Origin: Calamus simplicifolius
Lineage: Eukaryota; Streptophyta; Magnoliopsida; Arecales; Arecaceae
Assembly: GCA_900491605.1 (NCBI GenBank)
Contig: UESW01004625.1
Location: forward strand, 646,985 to 710,984
Length of the DNA: 64,000 nt
Direction of reading: 5' to 3'
Shown here: positions 46,010 through 58,099 of the stretch, piece after piece
Layout: every line of letters begins with the position of its first letter
How positions within the stretch are numbered: position 1 is the stretch's first letter
Made by a program: the position numbers and the translations under genes
Notes under the pieces: model-generated
Told to the model about the DNA's origin: nothing
What the model saw: the letters and a program-made list of their open reading frames with translations, nothing else
Database searches by the model: none

Positions 46010-48336
46010 TGTTAGTGTGTGTCCTAAATCTAATTGAATTAGATGCTAGTTTGTACACATTTTTTATGAATACAAATCAAATTTATTGGTTTCTTTATCT
46101 ATTCGGGTGTAATTTATATATATATTAAATATATTTTACATGTGAGAAAAGTCCAAAAGAATATGAACTGTGCATATGGAATTTGTAATACAGATTACAA
46201 ATTGTGAGATCTAAAATTGCACATTATGGTTTGATTCTTTAAATTTTTCTAGTCGATGCGTAGACGAGACCGGATATTATCGAACGTAGATAAGACTAGC
46301 ACACATTGCATATCTTCACCCTTATGGTGAGTAGCTGATCTCGCAAGCTGAAGTATGAAGATACTTGGATAGGTGTGTGAATGTTCGTTATTGTAACAAT
46401 GCATTGGATGACCAGCACAGAGATTACATATGGATATTCTATATAGTGTCGATGGTTGATCTCTGATGATGGTGCTGCGAGTGATCCTTTGACTTGAGAT
46501 CTTCATAGTACCTCATGTGTGGAATGTCATGCTTTGACGACATGCTAACGTCGCTCTAGCCATAGGTGGAAAATATAGTGTCGATTGGTTATGACATGAA
46601 GCACATAAAGGTGGTATTTGATTAAGACAGGATTCGTCTCCCTTGATAGAAAGGGTTAATCCCACGGCCACTTGATGGATTAAATTGACTGTTAAATCCT
46701 TACAAGGTTGAGTTGGAATTCGAAATAGTTTTGAAGTTCTAATTCATGTGAGTCAATTTTTTTTGAGATCAAGTAAATAAAGATCAATTACATGGTTGAC
46801 ACATTTTGTACCACTGATTGATTTAGGATATGTGACGACGGGATTAAATCGTACGTTAACATTCATGGACAGGTGTTGATGACCACCTCAACAAACCCTT
46901 AACACTTGGGTGATCATGATGCTTTGCTAGAGGCCGCTCATGATCTATAATCATGGATTCTTTAACTTAATCAAGGAGTTGATTTGGTTAAAGAATTGAC
47001 TTGGACAAGGTGTTGATCAAGTTATCCCTAGGGTCAATATTAGGGACATGATTATTACCAACGTGTCAAGGGACCTAATGGGTCACACGCATTAAGGAGA
47101 TTTTGGATGAAGTTAAAATAAAAATTACGTTAGACTTAATTCAAATTAGATGACCAATTAATTAGGATTGGGTTTGACTCAATCTTAATGAGAGAACATG
47201 AAATTGATGAATAGGATTCATCATAGAGGAAAGAATTTTTGTATTCAAGAAAAAGACCTTTTGTACATATGATATACATATAAAATTCATTAATTGGATA
47301 CTCAATTAGGCTTGATCCATATGATGGATGGCTTAGATTAATTGATATTAATAATGTGATATTTAATTGGATCCATATGATGGCATGATTTGATTCGTGG
47401 AAACCTAATTGAGCCGAGGGCTGAGATCATGCCACATGGAGGATGGATTTATGCCCATGTGATGGACATGACCCATCTCTACGTCATGGAGGAGGGAACC
47501 CCATGATTTGGGGCATCATCATGAAGCCAAATCTAAAGTTGCGACGTTGATTTCATGGAATAACCAATTTTCTATTTTTTAGGGATGTGGTTTGATGGTT
47601 GTAATCGTAACATTATCATGATAACAAATATCCTAAATTTGTTAGAATAATTTGTTATAACAAATATCTTAAATTGTTAGGATAATTTGCTATCAACTTG
47701 ATATGGTTGAATGGCTAGGTGTTTGAAACAAAATTTTTCTTTTAATGGAACCATACAACCTCCTTTTCATGTATAAAAAAAGAAGAGAGACACCTCTTTC
47801 GAGAGACACGCCTAACTCCTCCCTTCTCTCTCTTGGATGCCTAACACTTACTTTCTTTCTCTAAAACATCCTTTCTCTCTTTAGGATGTCCCTCTCTCTC
47901 TCTCTCTTGATTGATACATCCCTCTATCTTGATTGATTGATACGTCCCTCTCTCTTTCTTAATTGATCAAGATTTGATCTTGATCAAGAAATTTTTCTTG
48001 ATTTGGAAAATCAATTAAAAAGAAAAGAGGCACTAGCACTCCTTGCAAAAGGTTATCATCCAATCCTAAGAGGACATCATCCAAAGATCTTTGCGTGGAT
48101 CACCGTTAGAGGCCAAACGCATGGACGGCTAGTGGTAATCGTTTACCGGCTTCATCAGGCTTCATCCCTAATAAAGAACACATGTATGATCTATTATTTA
48201 ATCATGTGTTATTTCTTGTTAACTGAATCTGTTCTCTGAGGATCTTGGGCTTTCGAAATTAAATTCGTATTTATTTTTATCTTCCACTGCATGATATATG
48301 AATTTGATTCATGTAAAATATACGTAATTCCCATCA
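46010..48336 (+). repeat. 3' LTR of Copia A
   Basis: 2327 bases from TGTTAGTGTGTG to CATCA. It includes a 560-base segment (about 47611-48170) missing from the 5' LTR, with a pyrimidine-rich CTCTCTCT tract near 47895-47960. The ORF at 48003-48239 lies here and is not regarded as a gene. Confidence 0.88.
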
Positions 48337-49903
48337 GTAAGAGTAGCAAAGTTTGTAAGTACAAAAATCAACTTTTTAGTATTTTTAGAGTGGGAACGAC
48401 GAACGGTTTCATGTGTAGTGGCTACCCTACCTTTAATGAATTGTTTCTTCTTGAAGGTAACTATTCTTGATGTTTTAACTGATTAATGACAACTGCATAT
48501 TTGCCGGCAATATAGTACTTTCTGCATGATCACTTGATCTTGTGCTTTGATCCACAGAACCTTGTTCAGACATGCAAAAATACTTGTTAATTTTGATGTT
48601 CTAAACATCAGAATGGAATCATTTTGGTTGTTAAACTTTCTAACTTACCAACCTTCCACAAATGAGTTTTTAGCTGGCACCATGGAGCTTCTTTAAGTGG
48701 CAAATATGCAGAGCAAACTAATGAAATATTGGAGGCTAGCAAAATTCTATAAATTGAAAACATAACATATTCATGAATGAGCATAATTCACACATATATA
48801 TGTATATAAATATAGTCCTGCTATACAAAGAAAACAGGGAAGAAGTCAAATTATATTAAGCTTGATTGCAATGGAGATTTAGTCCCTAGGAAATTAAACA
48901 GAAATTTTACTTTGCCCTATTATGAAGTGCCAAAAACATGCTTCTCTAAAATACACAATTTATTTTTTATCAAACTTGTGATTTAGCTACTTGTATATCA
49001 AGGAGTCAACATAGCCATCCAACGTAATGCATATTTGATTGCATTCCTTATCATTGTCTATGGGGAAAGATTTGGTTGTATATTTCATCCAGTAGGTTAG
49101 TTCTCCTTGCAACCAAGAAGAATAGAAGACTAAACCCTAAAATTTGCTTTGTCCAAATAAACTACTACGAGGAACAATAACTTACATTCAGTCAATTGTA
49201 CGAGGTTCTTTAATTGCTCCAAATTTGAGCTAGCTTCATTGCATGATCAAATAAGCTAATTATGGGTGGTTAGCTAATATTTCTATACATATATACAAAA
49301 ATAAATGGAAATGTAATCGTCAAATTCAATCCATGCCCTTCAAAGGTGTAAAATTAAGTTTCCTTTAGTAATAGACCTCAAACTCAAAAATTGGAAATGG
49401 TAGTCATTCTTCATTTAATTTGCAGAAAATTTTAAAATTCATGAGTCTATTTCACATTCTTTCATAACTTGTTGTGCAAGCATAAGGTTTATCAAATGCA
49501 CTTAAGTATGGTAGATTTACTGTCAAACTTAAGTATGGTAGACTTACTGTCAAGTGTCAATTGCCATTGATCTCCTCAAGGTTCATAATCATTGATTACA
49601 TAAGGATAGAAGAAAGCTTCTCGAAACTATATGGCCATACAGTGTTGTAAATTTAGCATAATCATAGACACTAGAAAAGAATAGAATAATATATTCCCAA
49701 TTGGTCATCCAAAAGTGTATGTATGATATAATCATTCAAAATATATAGACCAACCTAGAGCATAAATTAGGGAAAAACCATATATAGACGTATCAAACCC
49801 AATTGCAATGAAGATTTTTGCATTATTATATTATTAGCTTGCTTTACTTCTTACAAGGTGTCAAAATAAAAGAAGGCTTCTATGAAATAAACCAGACATT
49901 ACC
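48337..49903. other. Intergenic DNA between Copia A and the LRR gene
   Basis: About 1.57 kb of AT-rich DNA without ORFs. It is 3' of the minus-strand LRR gene, so the right end (about 49700-49903) probably holds its 3' UTR. A short direct repeat (cttaagtatggtagatttactgtcaa) occurs twice near 49501-49553. Confidence 0.5.
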
Positions 49904-52107
49904 TCACTTATGATTCTGTTGCATGCATGTCCACTTACGTGCTGCCATTAAAATCCTATCGGTGAAGGAATCCACATAACCATCTAATATAACAAGAATA
50001 TATTGCCCAATGCGATGGCAATACAATAGAGTGATACAACCCCAAAAGCCAATCACGAATGAAACTGCAATTATTGCAAAGAAGATGACAACATCCATGC
50101 TGCTATCATCATGGTTCTTTCCTTCAAGTGGTGCAGTTGGACTTGAGTCGGATGTGCATGTCTTCTCTAGTGGTGGCCCATGCAATTCAACATTTCCCTC
50201 ATAGCTTCTCACATCAAATGTGGAAAATTGGTCTTTGAGATCAGGTGTACATCCAGATAAATTATTGTAAGCAACAGAGAAGAACTCCAAGAACTTTAGT
50301 TGAGTCAATTGCCAGGGTATCATGCCACTTAATTGATTGTGCGATATATCCAGGCTCTCGATCTGATTGAGTTTTGATAAAGTTTCAGGAATTCGACCTG
50401 TTAGCTGATTGTGTGATAGATTCAATTGTATAAGGCTATCCAGATTTCCAATTTCTGGTGGGATGCTTCCTGTTAGCTTGTTTGCAGACAAATCAATTGC
50501 AGACATCAAATCCAAATGATCTGATAGGTAGGCATATAGGTTGCCTTTTGTGATGAGTTGTAACACCATCTTCAAATCTATAAAAACAGTTGTGTCATAG
50601 GTGTGAAATCGATCGGTGACACCATGAAATCCGTCACCAAAAAGTTGATGAACCGCCCCCTTGGATGCACATATGGATATAATAAATCAAGTCTCTTGAA
50701 TTGCATTTTACCAAAGCAGGAGGGTATAGATCCTGAAAGATTATTTTGTGAAAGGTCCAGAACATGTAAAGACTGTAGCTTGCATAGCTCAACTGGCACA
50801 GGGCCTTCAATTGAATTGCCACTAAGATCAAGAATCTCCAAATATATTCATTTCCTATCTGTCTTGGCAATTTACCTGAAAGCTTGTTATTGCTGACGTC
50901 CAATGCCGACAGGTTCGAAATATTAAAATAACTGCTTGGAATCGGGCCTGTCAAAGCATTTCCAGCAAAGTTGAGAATCATGGATGATGAGAAACAATCA
51001 TGAGGTAATGACCCCGAGAGGTTATTGTGTGATAAGTCTAACACCTGAAGATATGTTAGATTACATAAATGATGCGGTATTTGGCCTTGAAAATAATTTC
51101 CTCCAAGATTAAGGTACTTCAAAGAGCTGGGGAGTCCTGTACTCCCTGGTATTATTCCTGATAATTGGTTGTTTTGGACATCCAACATAGTTAACCACGG
51201 ATAGACTGACAGATTCCTTGGCAATGTTCCAGTGAACTTGTTTCCATTTAGATAAACATATGAAAGCCGAGCATGACCATAATTTGTCGTAAACATCATC
51301 CCACTCAAGTTGTTGTTGGAAAGGTTCAAGATATGCAATTCAGTGCAATCAATCAGTAGGCGAGTTGGTACTTCACCCGACAAATGATTATTTGACAAAT
51401 CCAAGCACGCCAACCAACTCATGTTACCCAATGATGAAGGGATATTTCCAGTTAAATGATTTGAGGATAAATTCAGGGCCTCCATATTTGGAAACATTGT
51501 GCCAATATTTGTAGGGATCGATCCACTAAGAATATTTTTAGAAAGATCACATATGAACATACTTTCTTTCGAATGCTTTGGCAATTGAAATGTGCCCGTT
51601 ATTGAGTTATTTCTCAAGTTCAGAAATTCCATTTTGGTTAGACTTTTGAACAACCAAATTGGAAACTTTCCTGATAGGTTGTTGTGGGAAAGATCAAGAA
51701 CTTTTAACTTGTATTGAGAAGCAAGAAAGGCTGGTGTTGCAAGGGCATTCACATCAAGTTTGCAATTGGATAACTTGAGAGCCCATAGTTGGAAGGAGGG
51801 AACAAACTTTCGATCGTCAAGATGTATCAACAATTCCTCGTTGTTAGAAAATGCGATATATTCTAGCTTTGAAAGATTAGCAAAGGACGAAAATAAGAAA
51901 TGCCCATCAAATCGGTTGTAAGAAAGATCCAGATCCCGAAGAGAAATTAGCGCTGCAAAGGTATCTGGTGGAATATTACCCATCATGCTATATTAGAAAG
52001 ATCTAAATATCGAAGAGAACCCAATTTCCGTAGAGATAAAGGAAGACTTCCATTAAGTAGGTTGCTAGAGAGATCCAACTCATGCAAGTTCTGTAGTCCA
52101 CTGAGCA
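49904..52107 (-). pseudogene. Last exon of the LRR receptor-like protein
   Basis: The acceptor is TTTTTTGCAG with exon start at 52107 (VLSGLQNLHELDLSSNLLNG). About 20 LRRs follow the LxxLxLSxNxLxGxIP pattern, with ORF 50634-51986 covering 450 residues. Frame changes lie near 51990, 50855 (PRQIGNE | LEILDLSGNS) and 50585. ORF 49904-50575 supplies the final LRRs, an acidic juxtamembrane segment (APLEGKNHDDSSMD), the membrane helix and a 40-residue basic tail. Each break is a single-base change, so the disablement may be recent or reflect assembly error. Confidence 0.88.
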
Positions 52108-52762
52108 CTGCAAAAAAATAAAGAAAATAAAATAAAACTTTTTGCCTACTTCTATTTTCTATTCTTTTGTTTTTTTTTTTTTTTTTGACTTGGGTGAGTC
52201 AACTTGGCAACTCAGGTGAGTCATACATGTTTAAACAAATATTAAATAGAAAAATTAAAAAAAGTTAAATCTGCGAACAATCAAGAAATTAATATTTAAA
52301 AATTATAATAAAATAATATCCATTTAAAATTTGTATGCTCCACTCATCAATTATGGTTATTGGCTAAATATGGCTGCACATGGTGTGAACATAGCATATT
52401 CGATGGAATTAATACTTAATGTACAAGAAAATGATGCAAGTAAAACGCACAAGTGGCTTGAGATCATGGATTAAAACTCATTTTAACTTGCTAAAGCCAA
52501 CTTAGAAACATGAGTTTGATAGATTTTCTAACTTGACAAGTTGACAAAGTCAAGAAAGAGTTTGGCCAAATGTCATATTTCTATTCTAAATCTTGACAAG
52601 TGATATCAAATTTTGACGCATCACATTGAAAACTTGAATTGGCTTGCCCAAGCTAACCAGTCAAATTACCTAAGCTTTTATCTTTAAATATAGGAAAGTT
52701 TGCTAGCTAAAACAAAAAAAAGAATATAGAGAAACTCTTTATCAAAGAAATAAGTATTATAC

Positions 52763-53162
52763 CTTCTGAAGGCAATGAACTAGTTAGATTATTATTATCC
52801 AAATATAAGACATTAAGGGAAGATAAGTTTCCCAAAGCTATGGGTATCCTTCCTATGAGCTGATTAAATCCAAGATCAAGCACTCCAAGCTTCTGCAATC
52901 CTTGCAGACCTATAATAGGAAGCCATAGATATTAGTTAAAAATACAATATAAAATATTATACTTAATATGCTAATAATCTCTTACAAAATAATTATAGAG
53001 GACTATGTAAGTTAAAGTTATTACCTTCCACATCAAGTGTACCATTTAGCATGACTCCTCTTAGATTCAAGGTACTGAGTGAAGATAAATTTTTGAAAGA
53101 TAATAAAATACTTCCATCGAGGTTGTTATAGCTGAGATCAAGGATCTCTAACATGCTCAATC
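52763..53162 (-). pseudogene. Unit 4 LRR exon pair
   Basis: Exon b4 53162-53025 (138 bases, acceptor TTTCAG, donor GTAATAA) reads GLSMLEILDLSYNNLDGSIL. Exon c4 52909-52763 (147 bases, acceptor TATAG, donor GTATAAT) reads GLQKLGVLDLGFNQLIGRIP. Both are open with consensus splice sites. This is the most intact of the four copies and the one joined most simply to the last exon. Confidence 0.75.
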
Positions 53163-55546
53163 CTGAAATGACTATTGCATACAAATTCCCAAAGAAAGAG
53201 AATCTAAGTCCAAAATAATTATAACAAGAGGAAAAAAAATATGAACAGATTAAAATTAGGGTAACAAGTTGGATAAGAGAAAGGTCGATGCATCTCTGAT
53301 AGCAATTTTATAATTTGACTGCTAGACAAATCAAGCTGTCTAGGCTTTAATAAACTATTGATTTAATAACATACAATTGATTTAATCATGCAAGGCTCAA
53401 AAGCATGAGCTTCAATACTCATCCTACGTTGTTGTTCAGGTCACTCTCTCCCAGAGAAAGCAGTATCTCCCTCTTCCCCATTTAAGTGGTGAAGTATAGT
53501 TATGGTGAAGGAGAGGAGAGAAGATCTAAGTTTCAACAGAGAGTTTGACGAAAAGTTGACTCATAAAAGTTATAATTTTATTCTACAGCTTGACAAGTGA
53601 AATGAAATTCTTGCTTGTTAGACTAAAAATTGATTTGGATTGGCCAAGCCAATTAGTCAAATTGTCCAAGTTCTTAGCTTTGAATATAGGGAAATTCGCT
53701 AGCTCAAATAAAACAAAAAGGGAATATAGGGAAACTCTTAGTCAAGAGAATAAATATCATACCTTGCAAAGGTAGTGAATCAATTAGATTATTTTCATCC
53801 AAATATAAAAAATTAAGGGAAGACAAGTTTCCCAAAGTTATGGGTATCCTTCCTATAAACTGATTAAATCCAAGATCAAGCACTTTAAGCTTCTACAATC
53901 CTTGTAGGCTTGTCATAGGGAGCCATAGATATCAATTAAAAAAACAACATAAACCATTATACTTAATATGCTTATGATCTCTTAATAGAAATAATTATAG
54001 AGGGGTTTGTAAGTTAATGCTATTACCTTCCACATTAAGTGTACCATTTAATTTGCTATTATAGCTGAGATAAAGAATCTCCAACTTGCTTAATCTTGAG
54101 ATGACTATTACATACAAAATTTGCAAAGAAAGGGAATATAAATCCAAAATATTTATGACAAGAGGATAAAAATATGAACAAATTAAAATTGTACTAACAA
54201 GTTGGAAGAGAGAGGCAATGCACCTCTAATAGCAATCCAATAACTTGATTACTAGACAAATCAAGCTATTTGGGCTTTAACAAATTATAGTTAATAAAAT
54301 CCTTCAAGGCTCAAAGCATGAGGTTCAATATTTGTCCTATGCTATTGTTCAGGTCACTCTCTACCAAAGACAATAGTATCTTTCTCTTCCTTATTTAGGC
54401 TGTGAAGTGCAGCTATGTTAAAGGAGAGAAGATCTAAGTTTTAACGAAGAGTTTGATGAAAGATTGACTTACAAAAGTTATAATTCCATTTTAAAGCTTG
54501 ATAAGTGAAATGAAATTCTCACTCGCTAGACTGTAAATAGATTTGGATTGGCCAAGCCAATGTCAAATTATCTAAGCTTTTAGCTTTGAATATGGAAAAT
54601 TTGCTAGCTCAAAAAAAAAAAAAGGGAATATAGAGAAACTCTTAGTCAAAGGAATAAATATCATGCCTTGTGAAGGCAGTAAATCAATTAGATTATTTCC
54701 ATTCAAATATTGAAAATTAAGAGAAGATAAGTTTTCCAATGCTTCATGCGAGATAATTAAATCCATGATCAGGCACTCTAAGCTTCTACAATCCGTGCAG
54801 ACCTTTAATAAGGAACCATAATATCAATTAAGAAGACAATATAAACTATTATACTTAATGTATTGATGATCTCTTGATAGAAAATTATAGAGGGCTTTGT
54901 AAGTTAATGTTATTATCTTCCACATTAAGTGCACCATTCAACATATTGCCTCTTAAATTCAGGGTATTGAGTGAAGATAGATTTTTAAAAGACAATGGAA
55001 TACTTCCAGTGAAACTATTATAGTTGAGATCAAGCATCTCCAACTTGGTCAATCCTGAGATGATTGTTAGATACAAAATTCCCAAAGAAATAGAATCTAA
55101 GCCCAAAATAATTATGACAAGAGAATTAAAAAATATGAACAAATTGAAATTGAGCTAACAAGTTGGATGAGAGGTAGACTGATGCATCTCTGATAGCAAT
55201 CCTACAATTTGACTACTAGACAAATCAAGCTATCTAAGCTTTAAAAAATAACTGATTAAATTCTGTAAGATTCAAAAGCATAAGCTTGATACTCGTCTTA
55301 TACTGTTGTTCAGGTCACTTTCTTTGAACGATAGCAGTATCTCACTCTTCCCCATTTAGGCGATGAAGTGTAATTTTGGTGAAGGAGAGAAGATCAAAGT
55401 TTTAATAGAGATTTTGATAAAAGGTTAACTCATAAAAGTTATAATTCTATTCTAAAGCTTGACAAGTGAAATGAAATTCTCACTCGCTAGATTGAAATAA
55501 AAAGAGAATATGAAGGAACTCTTAGTCAAAGGAATAAATATCATAC

Positions 55547-55693
55547 CTTGTGAAGGCAGTGAATCAATCAGATTATTTTCATCCAAATATAAAAAATTAA
55601 GGGAAGACAAGTTTCCCAAAGCTATGGGTATCCTTCCTATAAACTGATTAAATCCAAGATCAAGCACTCTAAGCTTATGCAATCCTTGCAAGC
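55547..55693 (-). pseudogene. Unit 1 LRR exon c
   Basis: 147 bases between acceptor ATTACAG and donor GTATGAT. It reads GLHKLRVLDLGFNQFIGRIP followed by a second LRR. The frame is open, and it has the same length and splice phase as exon c4. Confidence 0.75.
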
Positions 55694-55809
55694 CTGTAAT
55701 ATGGAGCCATAGATATCAGTTAAAAAGATAACATAAACCATTATACTTAATGTGCAGATGATCTCATGACAACAATAATTATGGAGGACGATGTAGTTAA
55801 AGTTATTAC

Positions 55810-55946
55810 CTTCCACATTAAGTGTACCATTTAGCCTGTTGTCTCTTAGATTCAGGATTCTGAGTGAAGATAGATTTTTGAAAGATAATGGAATACTTCA
55901 ATGAGGTTGTTGTTGCTAAGATCAAGGATCTCTAACTTGCTCAATC
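55810..55946 (-). pseudogene. Unit 1 LRR exon b (one-base deletion)
   Basis: Acceptor ATCGCAG and donor GTAATAA. It is 137 bases against 138 in unit 4. The missing base (near 55895) shifts the frame after LSNNNLI. A transcript using it would be out of frame. Confidence 0.7.
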
Positions 55947-56074
55947 CTGCGATGTCTATTAGATACAAAATTCCCAAAGAAAGGGAATCTAGATTAAAAT
56001 TATGTACATCAAGAGGATCAAAAATATAAATGGACTGAAATTGGAGTAACAAGTTGGATGAGGGAAAAACTGAC

Positions 56075-56477
56075 CCATCTGTGATAGCGATCCTACAATC
56101 AGATTTCCAGACAAGTTAAGATGTGTGAGCGTGTGAAAGGAGGAAAAAATGCTGAGATTTAATGGCCATTCTAAAAATTTCCAATACAGAAATGAACTAG
56201 GTTTTATAAGATTCAAAAGCATGAGCTTCGACACTTTTCTTGTGCTGTTGTTGCAAGTGACTCTTTCCCAAAGGCAGCAGTCTCTCATTCTTCCCCAAGT
56301 AGGTGGTGGAGTGTGGTTATGATGAAGGAGAGAAGATTTGAGCTTCAATAAAGCTTCGTACTCCTCCAAAGGACATCCAAAGCTAGGACTGCAGTGGCAA
56401 AGGATTACAATCAATGAAGCCCATAACAAAAATGCTAGCCTTGAGTAAGAAGGGACAGAGAGGTAGCAACTCTCCAT
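56075..56477 (-). CDS. Exon 1 of the LRR receptor-like protein
   Basis: The start ATG at 56477 is chosen because a hydrophobic signal peptide follows at once (LAFLLWASLIVILCHC). A longer frame to 56570 adds 31 residues without signal character. The exon encodes the LRR N-terminal cap with paired Cys (CCLWERVTC) and the first LRR (HTLTHLNLSGNLIVGSL). It ends at donor GGGTCAGT (56074-56073). The exon itself is open. Confidence 0.8.
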
Positions 56478-57690
56478 AGGGAGTGAATGCTGTAATCTAA
56501 TGATCTGATGTACTTTTACTTCTAAATCATCCTTGGACAATTTATAGACAGCATGGAGGTATGGAAACATGAGTCGTTGGTTAAGTCAATGTTGGATAGA
56601 GGTATGGAAATATGAGTCGTTCCATAAGTCAATGTACTATACAATTGCCGTAGATGCCACGTTCGGTTTTCCAATGCCTAGACTCGCCTCTTTAAGGAAG
56701 AAAGAGATTCAGGATAGACCCCAGCATGAAAATAATTATTAAAATTGAAATAGAGGAGGACATAGCAAGCAAATTTGAGATCTGGTGGAGTTAATCACGC
56801 ATGTACATAACATATACCTTCACTAGCTCAACGCCTCATCTATATATGAGTTACTCGGTTCTCCTATCATCATGGGAGACAAGATTAGGCTTTAAAATCA
56901 AAATCTTTCGACCTGATTTGCTTCATCAACAAATTTTTATTTCTTGCCCACCAACAATTTTAAGGAGATCCAAGTCTTCTGCCGTTGGCAAAGTCCATGC
57001 ACGAATCGACACAGCAATTGTTCCCTTCAAAATACAATGATCTTCATATATATGGCTCGGAACTAATTCTGCACGTAAGGTTGAGACCAAAGCTCTGCCA
57101 AAAGATCTAATTTCTTTAGTTAGAAGATCTCAAAAGTATTTGCGGGCTGGTAACGTATGTATAAGAAGAGATAACGTCAATGCGTCTGTTTACGCTGATA
57201 AGTACCCATTGCGAAAAGAAAATCATACAAGTTTCGTAACAGCAATAAAATGACAAATAAAATGTTGGCGAAATCTTTGCTGCTCGACCACAACATTTCC
57301 AGGTTCGGTCAAAGTTATCCCAAAATTTCCACAGAATTCAATAACTCCTTTTAAAATCTTAGTTAAGGTTCGGTCAAAGTTAAGGCATGTCTTAGGTAAG
57401 AGCATAAAATTTTAATTTTAATTTTTTATAAATTTTTTGTGAGCAATTTAATGTAGAGGCCTCAGATCTCTCCCTCTTCAGTATTTTTCGTGCGTACGTG
57501 GCATCCTGTAAAGTGGCTACGGCAACTGCGCTCGTTTTTCCAGGCTTCTCTTCTACATTATCTGTTAAAAGATTATTTCCTCTAAAATTTTATTATTATG
57601 ATTATTATTTGTTCTCAATCTCTGGCATTTTTTTTTTTTTGGGGGTGCAATATTCTTTGATTGCTCAGTGCAATTTGCTGCATAAAGTAC
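56478..57690 (-). promoter_or_regulatory. Upstream region of the LRR gene
   Basis: No gene is present. It is probably the promoter and 5' UTR of the LRR gene. Its parts recur at 58100-58390, 59485-59850 and 60360-60520. The short plus-strand ORFs (56801, 57498) lack support. Confidence 0.45.
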
Positions 57691-58099
57691 TTGTATTAGT
57701 TATTATTTGCACATATCGTGTACTAATAGTCATCAATATTTTAATATTTATTAATTAAATATTAATATTTTATTGTTAATATTAAAATATTTGTTATTAA
57801 TTATTGTACATATTAATAATATTTAGGTAATAGTAATATTATATATTTACTAAATATTATTAGTTATTATTTTATGTAATTATAAAAATATAGTTATCAA
57901 TAAATGTATATATAAATTAATCATAAAATAATTATAAATATTTAATATTATAAAATGTAAAACATTTTTAATTACAAAAACTCTAAATTAAATATGAATT
58001 TAACAATGTATAAAATAGTTTAATTTAATAATATTTCTAGTTTTAATACTATTTAATATTTTAATTTAATAATACTTATAATATTTTAAGGGATTTTCA
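57691..58099. other. Very AT-rich low-complexity stretch
   Basis: Built from ATTAATATT-like words, with almost no G or C and no ORF. It lies between the two copies of the LRR 5' region. Confidence 0.6.

Larger units (their letters stand above)
9692..48336 (+). mobile_element. Copia element A (outer element of the nest)
   Basis: Plus-strand Ty1/Copia element with LTRs at 9692-11453 and 46010-48336. The internal sequence is 11454-11522 plus 40393-46009, interrupted by the insertion of Gypsy B. Both LTRs begin TGTTAGTGTGTG and end in ATCA, and a primer site follows the left one. Removing B joins the leader cleanly at ccgtg, which ties both halves to one element. The coding region is heavily decayed. 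The flanking 5-mers (catat left, gtaag right) do not match, so the target duplication has been lost or the ends have been altered by recombination. Confidence 0.88.
52680..56350 (-). repeat. Four tandem copies of the 5' part of the LRR gene
   Basis: Units of about 0.91-0.96 kb each carry a copy of the end of exon 1, an LRR stub, the exon b and exon c LRRs and their introns. The ERVT-region marker sits at 56255, 55312, 54351 and 53438. Units 2-4 share a TGA in place of the TGC Cys codon of exon 1 (at 55310-55312, 54349-54351 and 53436-53438) and have lost the exon 1 donor GT. In unit 2 exon b has lost its GT donor and exon c an internal segment; in unit 3 exon b has lost most of its LRR. Confidence 0.85.
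49904..56477 (-). pseudogene. LRR receptor-like protein gene, multi-exon, frameshifted
   Basis: Receptor-like proteins are plasma-membrane proteins with extracellular LRRs and no kinase; they act in immunity or development with partner kinases. The start MESCYLSVPSYSRLAFLLWA (56477) gives a signal peptide, then the LRR N-terminal cap (CPLEEYEALLKLKSSLL ... DCCLWERVTCNN). LRRs follow in several small exons and one large last exon. The C-terminal part has VVIFFAIIAVSFVIGFWGCI as transmembrane helix and a short tail. The last exon is broken by three single-base frame changes (near 51990, 50855 and 50585), and internal units 2-4 are degenerate copies. It is most likely a pseudogene. The exact intron set is my reading of splice sites. 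Confidence 0.85.

Noticed and set aside
48003..48239. 78-codon ORF near the end of the A LTR
   Set aside because: It lies inside the LTR, has no recognisable domain, and the corresponding segment is missing from the other LTR.
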